From Mycolicibacter minnesotensis (lineage in GTDB: Bacteria; Actinomycetota; Actinomycetes; Mycobacteriales; Mycobacteriaceae): 64,000 bases of DNA. The stretch covers positions 186,001 to 250,000 of the forward strand of contig NZ_AP022589.1 in assembly GCF_010731755.1 (NCBI RefSeq), written 5' to 3'. Position numbers and translations under genes: made by a program. Below, one piece after another: positions 57,137-64,000 of the stretch. A model generated the notes under the pieces. The model did no database searches. It was not told the DNA's origin and saw nothing but the letters and a program-made list of their open reading frames with translations. Each line of letters begins with the position of its first letter. Positions within the stretch are counted from its first letter, which is position 1.

Positions 57137-57721
57137 ATGCTCACCAAACTGCGCCTGATCACCGCGTTGGGGGCGCTGGTGATGGCCGTCGTGATGGTCT
57201 GGCAACAGACACCCCCAGGCCGCGACATCGCCGACGGCTCCGCGGTACAACTGCGCTCCACCGCGCTACCGCTGGCACCGCCGACCACGTCAAGCAAAGC
57301 GGTCAACCTCACCAACCCGCGTCCGTTCGACGCCTGCGAGGACATCCCCTACGACGTTATTGCGCAATTGGGGCTGGCATTCACGCCGCCCAAGCCTGTC
57401 GAGGGTGTGCGCTGCGAGTTCGATGCCGGCAACTACCAGATGGCCGTCGAGACGTTCGTGTGGCGCAGCTACGACGAGTCCATTCCCGCCGATGCCATCG
57501 AGATGGACATCAACGGGCACCGTGCGGCGCAGTACTGGGTCATGAAACCGACCGAATGGAACAACCGGTGGTGGTTCTCCTGCATGGTGGCCTTCAAGAC
57601 CAGCTACGGGGTGATCCAACAGTCGCTGTACTACTCACCGGTGTATTCCAACCCCGACGTGGACTGTCCCACCGAGAATCTGATGCGGGCTCACCAGCTG
57701 GCACCGCACTACAAGTACTGA
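57137..57721 (+). CDS. DUF3558-type exported protein (Rv2799-like)
   Basis: 194 residues. One N-terminal hydrophobic segment (about residues 5-22) is followed by a Thr/Ser/Pro-rich linker and a DUF3558-like domain starting 'NPRPFDACEDIPYDVIAQLGL', with cysteines in 'GVRCEFDAGNYQ', 'WWFSCMVAF' and 'PDVDCPTENL'. It has no lipobox, so it is probably membrane-anchored or secreted. ATG 57137 has a CGAGGAGT site. It is 3 bp upstream of the CocE hydrolase and coupled to it, as Rv2799-Rv2800 are. Confidence 0.8.
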   Translation: MLTKLRLITALGALVMAVVMVWQQTPPGRDIADGSAVQLRSTALPLAPPTTSSKAVNLTNPRPFDACEDIPYDVIAQLGLAFTPPKPVEGVRCEFDAGNYQMAVETFVWRSYDESIPADAIEMDINGHRAAQYWVMKPTEWNNRWWFSCMVAFKTSYGVIQQSLYYSPVYSNPDVDCPTENLMRAHQLAPHYKY

Positions 57722-57724
57722 CCC

Positions 57725-59365
57725 TTGGCCGCCTCCACACCGCGACCGACTGGCCCGCGGCTCACCGACGTTCTGATCAATCGGGCGCTGCGCCGGCTGC
57801 CGCCGCCCACCACCGGCTACACCGTGCGCCGCGAGCACATCCCGATGCGCGACGGGGTGCAGCTGCGCGCCGACCACTATCAGCCGGCCGGTGATGTGGC
57901 CGGCACGCTGCTGGTGCGCTGCCCCTACGGCCGCGGTTTCCCGTTCTCTGTGGTGTTCGCCCGGCTGTATGCCGCCCGCGGCTACCGGGTGGTCCTGCAG
58001 AGTGTGCGCGGCACCTTCGGCTCGGGCGGGGTGTTCGAACCGATGGTCAATGAGGCCGCCGACGGTGCCGACACGGTGGCGTGGCTACGGGCCCAACCGT
58101 GGTTCACCGGTTCCTTCGGGACGATCGGATTGTCCTACCTGGGTTTTACCCAGTGGGCGTTGCTGGCCGACCCCCCGCCGGAGTTGAAGGCCGCGGTCAT
58201 CACGGTCGGAATGCACGATCTGCACCAGTCGACGTGGGGCGTCGGGGCGTTCGCACTCAACGACTTCTTGGGCTGGAGCCACATGATGGCCCACCAGGAG
58301 GATCGGCCACGGATCCGGGTGGGCCTGCGGCAGCTGACCGCGCAACGCAAGGTCAAACGCGCCGCGGCCGGTTTGCCGCTCGGTGCGGCGGGCCGGGCCC
58401 TGCTGGGCAGCGGCTCCCCCTGGTATGAGTCGTGGGCTGAGCATCCCGATCCCGATGATCCGTTCTGGGACCCGTTGCGCTATCCGGCGGCCCTAGAGCG
58501 AGCGCAGGTTCCGGTGTTGCTGCTCAGCGGCTGGCAGGACCTGTTCCTAGATCAGACGCTGACGCAATTCCACACGCTGCGTGACCGAGGCACCGATGTG
58601 GCTCTGACTGTCGGCCCGTGGACGCACAGCGAGATGGTGACCAAGGGGCTGGGCACCGTCACCACGGAATCGCTCGACTGGCTGGGCACTCACCTGGCCG
58701 GCGAAGACAGACCGTCGCGCACCAGCCCGGTCCGGGTCTATGTCACCGGCGCTGGAGAATGGCGCGAGTTCCCGGATTGGCCTCCCGAGACGAGGAGTCG
58801 CAGCTGGTGGCTACAGCCCGGCGGACGGTTGGCGGATGGCCCGTCGACCGCAGCCGGAGCCGAGACGGCCAGCTTCACCTATGACCCTGCCGATCCCACG
58901 CCCACAGTCGGCGGGCGGTTGCTCGCACCCGGTGGTGGATATCAGCGCGACGACGCGTTGGCGCGGCGCAACGACGTGCTGACTTTCACCAGCGAGCCGT
59001 TGTCCGACGCCGTCGACGTCTTCGGCAGCCCGGTAGTGGAGCTGGCGCATTCCAGCGACAACCCGCACGTCGACGTGTTCGTCAGGATCAGCGAGATCGA
59101 CGCACGCGGACGTTCACGCAATGTCAGCGACGGATATCGCCGGTTGAACCACAGCGCTGGGACGATCCGCATCGATCTCGATGAGATCGCCCACCGGTTT
59201 ACCTCCGGAACACGCATCCGGCTGCTGATCGCCGGGGGCTGCCATCCCCGCTTCGCGCGGAACCTGGGCACCGAAGAGCCGGCGATCAGCGGCGCCGCGC
59301 TGCGACCGGCGACGCACACCGTGCAGTTCACCGACTCACGGCTACTGCTGCCCACGCACAGCTGA
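57725..59365 (+). CDS. CocE/NonD-family hydrolase (X-Pro dipeptidyl-peptidase type)
   Basis: 546 residues. The alpha/beta-hydrolase N-domain has 'IPMRDGVQLRADHYQPAG', 'LQSVRGTFGSGGVFEP' and the Ser elbow 'GTIGLSYLGFTQWALLA' near residue 143. The C-terminal jelly-roll reads 'FTSEPLSDAVDVFGSPVVEL' and 'FVRISEIDARGRSRNVSDGYRRL'. It hydrolyses esters or acyl-peptide bonds. It corresponds to Rv2800. The start is TTG 57725, 3 bp after the DUF3558 stop. Its 3' end overlaps the convergent lipoprotein gene by 24 bp. Confidence 0.9.
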   Translation: MAASTPRPTGPRLTDVLINRALRRLPPPTTGYTVRREHIPMRDGVQLRADHYQPAGDVAGTLLVRCPYGRGFPFSVVFARLYAARGYRVVLQSVRGTFGSGGVFEPMVNEAADGADTVAWLRAQPWFTGSFGTIGLSYLGFTQWALLADPPPELKAAVITVGMHDLHQSTWGVGAFALNDFLGWSHMMAHQEDRPRIRVGLRQLTAQRKVKRAAAGLPLGAAGRALLGSGSPWYESWAEHPDPDDPFWDPLRYPAALERAQVPVLLLSGWQDLFLDQTLTQFHTLRDRGTDVALTVGPWTHSEMVTKGLGTVTTESLDWLGTHLAGEDRPSRTSPVRVYVTGAGEWREFPDWPPETRSRSWWLQPGGRLADGPSTAAGAETASFTYDPADPTPTVGGRLLAPGGGYQRDDALARRNDVLTFTSEPLSDAVDVFGSPVVELAHSSDNPHVDVFVRISEIDARGRSRNVSDGYRRLNHSAGTIRIDLDEIAHRFTSGTRIRLLIAGGCHPRFARNLGTEEPAISGAALRPATHTVQFTDSRLLLPTHS

Positions 59366-60067
59366 GACGGCCTTGACCAGCAGGTCTGACATCAACCGCT
59401 GCGGGTCCAACTGCTGATCCGCACTGCCCATCACAACAACCGAGGTGCTGTCGTCCAGCGCCGCGGTGAACAGGTAGTCCGGCCCCTCCGCTGAGTCCAT
59501 GACCGTCAGCTTTACCCCCGTCGTCCTGACGCCCCCGACCGCGGGTGCCGCGATACGCTCCACCGTCCCGGTCGCCTCCGGCGAGCCGGACAGCGAGATC
59601 CGATCACATCCGGCCGGATCAGGTTCGGCCGCAACAGGATGGGGCGACCGCAGTGCAACCACATACATGCTTCCCTGATCGCCCTGCCCGATCACGCCGA
59701 CCGCCTCCGTGCCGACCGTCGGATCCGCGTAAGGCGGGATCACCACGGAACGACACTGTGGTGGGTCGAACTGCGCGCCGGTGAACGCAGCGACCGCCGA
59801 GCCCCCGAGGTCAGCGGGGCCCAGGGTCTTTGCCGGGTGCGCTTGCGGCGAGAAGCCCTGCGGAAAGTCGTCGACGACGGCGCCGACTCTGGAGATGTCG
59901 TACGGTTCCGGGCTGGATTGCCCGGCGGGCGGTGGGACCGCCGCCGGACCCGCCGGCGAGACCTGTGCGCTGGTGTCGCACCCGGCGAGGGCGGTCGTGA
60001 CGCCGAGCGCGGCCAGCAGAATCGGCGCGCGGCCAGCGGCATGCCAGTCACTCGACATCGCGGTCAC
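59342..60067 (-). CDS. Putative lipoprotein
   Basis: About 241 residues. The N-terminus reads 'APILLAALGVTTALAGCDTS', a lipoprotein signal with lipobox L-A-G-C; the lipidated Cys is near residue 30. A Ser/Pro linker follows, then a domain with 'YDISRVGAVVDDFPQGF', 'DPPQCRSVVIPPY' and 'PAGCDRISLSG'. It resembles LppV-type mycobacterial lipoproteins, and Rv2796c lies in this neighbourhood in M. tuberculosis. GTG 60067 is preferred because it forms a GTGA overlap with the end of an extended reading of the upstream gene. ATG 60058 is also possible. Confidence 0.75.
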   Translation of the reverse strand: MTAMSSDWHAAGRAPILLAALGVTTALAGCDTSAQVSPAGPAAVPPPAGQSSPEPYDISRVGAVVDDFPQGFSPQAHPAKTLGPADLGGSAVAAFTGAQFDPPQCRSVVIPPYADPTVGTEAVGVIGQGDQGSMYVVALRSPHPVAAEPDPAGCDRISLSGSPEATGTVERIAAPAVGGVRTTGVKLTVMDSAEGPDYLFTAALDDSTSVVVMGSADQQLDPQRLMSDLLVKAVSAVRGQQ

Positions 60068-60120
60068 CACCACCACCAGTGGTGCCACAGATGGTGGTGC
60101 CGCCACCAGTGGTGCCGGCC

Positions 60121-60372
60121 TCACAGCTGCGGCATGGGTGCCGAGCGCCAATCCGTGGCGAACACGACCTGCGCTGGATCGCGATCTGCGGCGATACCGG
60201 GCCCGAGGGCTAGTTGCCCACCAGCCAGGTGGACCGCTGCCGGCGGCTCAACTACCTCCCCCGCGGATGCCTGCGCCGGTTCCATCGGCCCGGCCAACGC
60301 CGCGCCGACGACAGCGCAGGCGCCGAGAGCTCCGGCCACAACGCGTCGGCACGCTCTCCGTGAAATCACCAT
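60121..60372 (-). CDS. Small secreted protein with an in-frame UGA before a His/Trp-rich tail
   Basis: The 83-residue body begins with a twin-Arg-like N-terminus and a signal peptide ('SRRACRRVVAGALGACAVVG', cut after AQA) and ends ...APMPQL at a UGA (60121-60123). The same frame continues without another stop for 18 codons, GRHHWWRHHHLWHHWWWW, to a UGA at 60064-60066 that overlaps the lipoprotein GTG. A strong GAGGAGG site precedes the ATG. The tail is of the His/Trp-rich kind seen on small exported mycobacterial proteins. Either UGG has mutated to UGA, or the stop is read through. Confidence 0.65.
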   Translation of the reverse strand: MVISRRACRRVVAGALGACAVVGAALAGPMEPAQASAGEVVEPPAAVHLAGGQLALGPGIAADRDPAQVVFATDWRSAPMPQL

Positions 60373-60736
60373 GATTTCCTCCTCGTCGCCAATTGCGAAT
60401 TCCTTCTATGTTCGGACAATAGCACCGAGAGAAGCGGGCTACAACGGTCTGATTGACAATTTTTTCCCGCTCACGAATTTAGCGTTGGATACGCCCTATA
60501 AATGCTACAGATAGCCGTTTATGCAGCTCATAGTCGGTCTACTGATCTACTGATCCACTGATTTACGTAGCTCCGCATTTAATGAACTGCTGACCAAGCA
60601 AAGCGATCCACTATTTCATTTCACTTAGGCGGATAATGGTCCGATGGATTGATTGAATTGCGGTCTACGCAGCCGACTCCATCGCGTCCACGGGTCGGGC
60701 GTGCGAGTATGCGGTCACCACACGACAGGGAGCAGA
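60373..60736. other. AT-rich intergenic stretch
   Basis: About 360 bp, visibly richer in A and T than the rest of the window. It contains a short 8-bp tandem repeat (60539-60562) and a ribosome site for the broken gene at 60737. No gene is supported. The low GC suggests acquired DNA or an origin-like segment. Confidence 0.5.
60539..60562. repeat. 8-bp iteron-like tandem repeat
   Basis: CTACTGAT at 60539 and 60547 and CCACTGAT at 60555 are directly adjacent. The array lies in the AT-rich gap about 700 bp from a partition-protein-like gene. It is short enough to be chance. Confidence 0.45.
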
Positions 60737-61122
60737 ATGAAACAGCTCTACGAACGCCACAGCACGGCGACGACCACCGCCCACCTCGATCCGGATCTTC
60801 GAGCGGCGATCGAGGACCACGCTCGGGCGACCCAGATCGCGAACACCGGACCGCTGCCCTGCTGACTCCTCGCTACCTGGTGATCGGTGTGGCCGGCGAC
60901 AAGCGTGGGCTCCACGTCCGCTCCGCGCGCCTCGAGACCATCACCGTCAGCCCCGGCATCGTTGCGACGGCCGACTCCGGTATCAGTCTGGTGGCACAGT
61001 GGTCAGGCGAGACCGCCAACCAGGCGACCACTGCGTTCTATCTCGGTCTGGGGAACGACCCAAGCGGCCACGACTTCTCCGACCGGCTCCGCAACGCCAT
61101 CACCGAGGCCAAGGCACGCTGA
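60737..61122 (+). pseudogene. Hypothetical protein gene broken by an internal deletion and frameshift
   Basis: ATG 60737, with a GGGAG site, opens a frame giving MKQLYERHSTATTTAHLDPD and on to LRAAIEDHARATQ, which stops at 60865. The adjacent frame, from about 60826 (DPDREHRTAALLTPRYLVIG) to 61122, continues like the rest of the same protein: 'VAGDKRGLHVRSARLETITV', then 'AQWSGETANQATTAFYLGLG' and 'DFSDRLRNAITEAKAR'. The two halves meet at GCGACCCAGATCGCG. A short deletion that removed part of the middle and shifted the frame explains this best. The function of the family is unknown. Confidence 0.55.
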
Positions 61123-61240
61123 TCTTCAGAACCCCGAGCCCACGTCCCTGCCAGAGCGCTTTCATCCAACGCCACGGTTGACGAGCTACCCTGGCGGAAG
61201 TCCCCAGGGTGAGGTTCCACCGCAACCGAAGGTCCACACG

Positions 61241-61549
61241 ATGAGCGCTGGCAGCAATCCACTCGACAACCGCGGCTACGGAGCCCCGGCCGCCGATTGG
61301 ACACCGCCACGCGAGAGTGGGATGAAGCCGACTGAGCCGATTCCGCTGCGGCAAACCCGAACCCGCCGCACCGTCGATCTGTCTCCCGCCCAACACCGCG
61401 GCCTCGATCTATGGCAACGCGACGCCGCCGACCGGGTGGGATGCGCTCGCATCACCGGGCAGGAAGTCATGACGGCGCTGATCGACCAACTTCTGACCGA
61501 CCCGGACCTGTCGGCTCAGATCATCCGGACCCTGCGATCCCGGCGATAG
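61241..61549 (+). CDS. Small plasmid-partition-like (ParB/RHH-type) protein
   Basis: 102 residues. A disordered Pro/Gly-rich N-terminus leads to 'RTRRTVDLSPAQHRGLDLWQRDAADRVGCARITGQEVMTALIDQLLTDPDLSAQII', which has the strand-helix-helix spacing of a ribbon-helix-helix DNA-binding domain. Such proteins accompany ParA on mycobacterial plasmids and islands. No parA is seen beside it, so it is an orphan. A weak GAAGG site precedes the ATG. The assignment is by general resemblance only. Confidence 0.55.
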   Translation: MSAGSNPLDNRGYGAPAADWTPPRESGMKPTEPIPLRQTRTRRTVDLSPAQHRGLDLWQRDAADRVGCARITGQEVMTALIDQLLTDPDLSAQIIRTLRSRR

Positions 61550-61771
61550 CGTCCCGGCCGGCGCCCCCGGTCCCGTCTTCGCCCGAACTGCGGCAACAGA
61601 ATGTCGATGTCCACCTTGTTCAACAGCGGCGGCTGCTCTTTGGTCCACAGCTCGACGTCCGCACCCAGCGCGCACCAACGGTCCCCCCACAACGGTGATC
61701 GCGCCGGCGACCACCAAGAGCTCCGCCACCGCTACAACCAGGAGCCCGCCTAAGAGATCCCTGCGCCTCAT
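61516..61771 (-). pseudogene. Small membrane-anchored protein gene frameshifted at a G6 run
   Basis: ATG 61771 opens 'MRRRDLLGGLLVVAVAELLV' and 'VAGAITVVG', a membrane anchor, then hits a run of six Gs (plus-strand C at 61683-61688). Past it the original frame becomes unconvincing. The neighbouring frame reads GDRWCALGADVELWTKEQPP, then 'LLNKVDIDILLPQFGRRRDR', and stops at 61516. Dropping one G joins the two. An upstream in-frame ATG at 61810 is possible. Its end overlaps the RHH-like gene. Confidence 0.5.
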
Positions 61772-61810
61772 CGAATATCGAATGGGTTCTTCATCTTTCG
61801 ATACCGGCAT

Positions 61811-62104
61811 GCGCGGAATGACTCAGCGCGCGAAACATCGTTGCGCTGTATGGTGATTCAGACGGAATGAAATTCCAGCTATCACTCGTCCACAACTTGC
61901 GGCCCACCGTCATTTCACGTTCTCAGAGTCGTGGCCAGCGACTTAGCGCCTGATGAAGATGTGCTCCAGAGCGATCCGAAACGTCGCGTCATCGGCCCGG
62001 AGACCAGATCGCACGTCCATCCACCCGACCGGGGTCGAGGGAGTTGAAATCACCTTGCGTTTTGCCCGATTCTGCGATGAATCCGCTGGTCACCAGAGTT
62101 CAGC
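61811..62104. other. Noncoding stretch before the sfnG leader
   Basis: About 290 bp with no ORF, repeat or promoter that I can support on either strand. Confidence 0.5.
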
Positions 62105-62146
62105 GGGCCTCTGAGGATGGCGGCGGTCTTGCCGCCCGGTAGGCCC
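62105..62146 (+). ncRNA. Nested stem-loop in the sfnG leader, possible riboswitch
   Basis: GGGCCT (62105-62110) pairs AGGCCC (62141-62146). Inside, GGCGGC (62119-62124) pairs GCCGCC (62131-62136) with a 6-nt loop, leaving an asymmetric internal loop of CTGAGGAT opposite CGGT. It lies 65 nt before a small ORF and about 270 nt before sfnG, a sulfur-scavenging gene, so a sulfur-responsive leader is plausible. It does not match a SAM-IV sequence that I can recall. Confidence 0.4.
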
Positions 62147-62210
62147 TCGGCGTTGGATCTCGTGTCAAAGCCAGACATCCGTTGTGGCCGTTAGTTCCTG
62201 AGGAGCGACC

Positions 62211-62384
62211 ATGACTAGCATCGCCGAGCCGGCGGCTGTCAGCGGTGTCTCCTTGGAGGCTGTGTTCGCCACCACCAACCGGGTGGCCGATCAGTTGCAC
62301 CTTGAGGAGGCGTTCTCCTTCGGTGAAGGTGTACTTCCGATTCTGTCCGAGCGAGGTCCGCTCGCCGACACGCCGACTTGTTGA
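62211..62384 (+). CDS. 57-codon ORF upstream of sfnG
   Basis: It encodes a 57-residue product beginning MTSIAEPAAVSGVSLEAVFA and ending ...GPLADTPTC, with a clear CTGAGGAG ribosome site. A helical middle (VFATTNRVADQLHLEEAF) suggests a real small protein, not a chance ORF. It ends 29 bp before sfnG. It could be a small partner protein, a leader peptide ending in cysteine, or a remnant of a larger gene. I do not recognise the family. Confidence 0.5.
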   Translation: MTSIAEPAAVSGVSLEAVFATTNRVADQLHLEEAFSFGEGVLPILSERGPLADTPTC

Positions 62385-62413
62385 ACCGCTGAAACTCCCA
62401 GGGAGACAACGAC

Positions 62414-63544
62414 ATGCTGACAGTCCACACCGGACCGCTGAGGTTCGCGTACTGGGTCCCCAATGTCAGCGGCGGACTGGTCACGTCCACGGTCGAGCAA
62501 CAAACGGACTACCGACACGAATACAACGTCAGTGTCGCGCGCATTGCCGAACAGGCGGGCTTCGAGTACGCACTGACACAGGTTCGCACCATCACCAGCC
62601 ATGAGGCGGAGTATCACCATGAGTCGACCAGTTTCGCCCTGGCGCTGCTCCTGGCCACCGAACGCCTGAAGGTGATCACAGCCGTGCAGCCGGGGTTGTG
62701 GCACCCCGGCGTACTGGCGAGTTGGTTGGCGACCGCTGACCATCTGTCGAACGGGCGGGCCGCGGTCAACGTGGTCAGTGGCTGGCTCAAAGAGGAGTTC
62801 ACCCAGTTGGGTGAGCCGTGGCTTGAACATGACGAACGCTACCGGCGCAGCGCCGAGTTCATTCAGGTGCTCAAGGCGATCTGGACAGAAAGCCCCGCCA
62901 ATTACGCCGGCGACTTCTACCGCGTCCACGACGTCACCCTCAAACCCAAGCCGCTGTCCTGGGTGGGCCGGCCCCACCCAGAGATATGTCAGGGCGGCAA
63001 CTCGACCGCGGACCGCGGCAACGGGGCCCGCTATGCCGACTGGTACTTCTCCAATGGCAGTGACTTCGACGGCGTCACTGCGCAATTGGCCGATCTGCGC
63101 AGGATCGCCGCCGACTCGGGCCGCGCTGAGCCTCCCCGGTTCGGCCTCAACGGCTTCGTCATCGTGCGCGATACCGAGGCCGAGGCCCAAGATGCGCTGC
63201 GCGAGATCATCGCCAAGGCCCAGGTACCCGCGATTCAGGGGTTCGGAACTACGGTGCGACCGGCCGACGCATCGGCAGCAGACCACCGCAGTATCTGGGC
63301 CGATGCCGACTTCGAGGATCTGGCGCAATACAACGACGGCTTCCGCACGCGGCTGATCGGCACTGCCGAACACGTCGCCGAACGCATTGTCTCCTACCGG
63401 AAGCTGGGCGTGAACCTGATCCTGGCCGGGTTCCTGCATCCCCAGGAAGAGATCGAGGCCTTTGGCCGCACGGTGCTACCGCTGGTACGCGAACTCGAGG
63501 AACACGCCGGCTTGACTACCGCTCCCCTGCCCGCGCTGTCATGA
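62414..63544 (+). CDS. sfnG: FMNH2-dependent dimethylsulfone monooxygenase (SfnG)
   Basis: 376 residues of the bacterial-luciferase TIM-barrel fold. It begins 'LRFAYWVPNVSGGLVTSTVEQ', with 'GFEYALTQVRTITS', 'VNVVSGWLKEEFTQLGEPWLEHDERYRRS', 'SLKPKPLSW'-type and 'ICQGGNST' FMN-site stretches, and 'DLAQYNDGFRTRLIGTAEHVAERIV'. These are specific to SfnG, which splits dimethylsulfone to methanesulfinate and formaldehyde for sulfur supply. A GGGAG site lies 9 nt before the ATG. No flavin reductase or SsuD is seen nearby. A structured leader and a small ORF precede it. Confidence 0.88.
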   Translation: MLTVHTGPLRFAYWVPNVSGGLVTSTVEQQTDYRHEYNVSVARIAEQAGFEYALTQVRTITSHEAEYHHESTSFALALLLATERLKVITAVQPGLWHPGVLASWLATADHLSNGRAAVNVVSGWLKEEFTQLGEPWLEHDERYRRSAEFIQVLKAIWTESPANYAGDFYRVHDVTLKPKPLSWVGRPHPEICQGGNSTADRGNGARYADWYFSNGSDFDGVTAQLADLRRIAADSGRAEPPRFGLNGFVIVRDTEAEAQDALREIIAKAQVPAIQGFGTTVRPADASAADHRSIWADADFEDLAQYNDGFRTRLIGTAEHVAERIVSYRKLGVNLILAGFLHPQEEIEAFGRTVLPLVRELEEHAGLTTAPLPALS

Positions 63545-63594
63545 CTTTCGATCCGCGCTCCGCATGACGAACCACACCGATCCGGCCCCGCATG

Positions 63595-64000
63595 TCAGCC
63601 GACGGTGTCGCGGACCCGCGCAGTCACCGCATCCAGCTCCTCGAGGGTGCAGATCGGGGCGCCCAGTTCGGGGTCGGCGATCGGCAGCTGAACCCAACTG
63701 GCGCAGCCGGCGTAATCGGGGCTGCGATCCAGCCGGACTGGTTGGGACAGCCGGAACACCTGGACCACCAATGCCGTCAGCCGGTGTTTGGGGCGAAAGT
63801 CCAGCCGGTCGGCACGCACCGATTCGTCAGTCCAGATGTGCAGGTCAGCGATGCCCTCCAGCGCGTTGGGCCGCTCGACGGGCAGCGCTGCAACGACTTT
63901 CGCCGCCGCCCGTATCACCACCTGTTCGGCGGTGGAATCCGCCGACGCCGGCCCGAGCAGGTCGCGGTACTCGGCGCGGACTCGCTCGGCGTGACTGTGT
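63595..64000 (-). CDS. DUF1802-family protein (5' end outside window)
   Basis: The frame is open from the right edge: the codons at the very end read HSHAERVRAEYRDLLGPASA, so the start lies beyond 64000. The visible 134 residues include 'KVVAALPVERPNALEGIADLHIWTDESVRADRL' and 'PDYAGCASWVQLP', which fit the DUF1802 family of unknown function. A GTG at 63921 inside this frame is not the true start. Confidence 0.65.
   Translation of the reverse strand, partial: HSHAERVRAEYRDLLGPASADSTAEQVVIRAAAKVVAALPVERPNALEGIADLHIWTDESVRADRLDFRPKHRLTALVVQVFRLSQPVRLDRSPDYAGCASWVQLPIADPELGAPICTLEELDAVTARVRDTVG

Noticed and set aside
60061..60120. CACCACCAC/GGTGGTGG stretch as a regulatory inverted repeat
   Set aside because: It is explained by alternating His and Trp codons in the extended frame of the secreted-protein gene.
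62105..62146. SAM-IV or SAM-I riboswitch
   Set aside because: The conserved core sequences I can recall for these classes are not present, so only a generic structured leader is claimed.

Overview
The window is a GC-rich chromosomal segment from a Mycobacterium sensu lato (Mycobacterium, Mycolicibacter or a close relative). The order of recognisable genes follows the Mycobacterium tuberculosis block Rv2743c to Rv2800: pspM-pspA-clgR, pgsA3, argA, ftsK, rnj, dapA, thyX, dfrA, thyA, dapB, pepR, gpsI, rpsO, ribF, sirR, fadE21, ltp1, truB, pptT, pptH and the Rv2799/Rv2800 pair. A PE-PPE-Esx cassette, a 13E12-type HNH protein and frequent GTG starts with 4-bp overlaps also point to mycobacteria. 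I could not name the species. Comparisons with M. tuberculosis come from memory, not from an alignment.

Layout. 1-4.4 kb: envelope-stress module (clgR, pspA, pspM), phospholipid synthesis and argA. 4.6-16 kb: a wax-ester/diacylglycerol acyltransferase, ftsK, rnj, dapA, thyX, a probable SigF-controlled csbD/doxX pair, then thyA-dfrA-ycaQ-like. 16-27.7 kb: a catabolic block on the minus strand. It holds an MHS transporter, an APH-type kinase, two SDRs, an ACAD10/11-like dehydrogenase, a TetR regulator and rmuC, and then an IS110-family element that separates them from an acyl-CoA synthetase. 27.7-36 kb: a VOC protein, a 13E12 HNH protein, a small secreted protein, the Rv2771c/Rv2772c/dapB operon, hydrolases and a redox cluster. 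36.2-40 kb: PE, PPE, EsxK-like, EsxL-like and a GlnA1-type glutamine synthetase with split codon usage. 40-47.9 kb: nitronate monooxygenase, pepR, gpsI, rpsO, ribF, sirR. 47.9-53.4 kb: an acyl-CoA/steroid-type beta-oxidation operon with its own TetR and a candidate operator. 53.5-59.4 kb: truB, pptT, pptH, a DUF3558 protein and a CocE/NonD hydrolase. 59.3-62.4 kb: a degraded accessory stretch with broken genes. 62.1-64 kb: a structured leader, a small ORF and a dimethylsulfone monooxygenase (sfnG), then a partial DUF1802 gene.

The observations most worth a second look are these. (i) The kinase + ACAD11-like + SDR + transporter cluster resembles a split ACAD10/11 or levulinate (lva) pathway for 4-hydroxyacyl-CoAs. 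(ii) A secreted-protein gene has an in-frame UGA, followed by an 18-residue His/Trp-rich tail whose stop overlaps the next gene's GTG. (iii) A dispersed hairpin repeat differs between copies in both arms yet keeps its pairing. (iv) A 58-bp tandem repeat abuts a SigE-like clgR promoter. (v) A nested stem-loop and a 57-codon ORF precede sfnG. (vi) The IS110 element has a noncoding left end of the right size and place for a bridge RNA.
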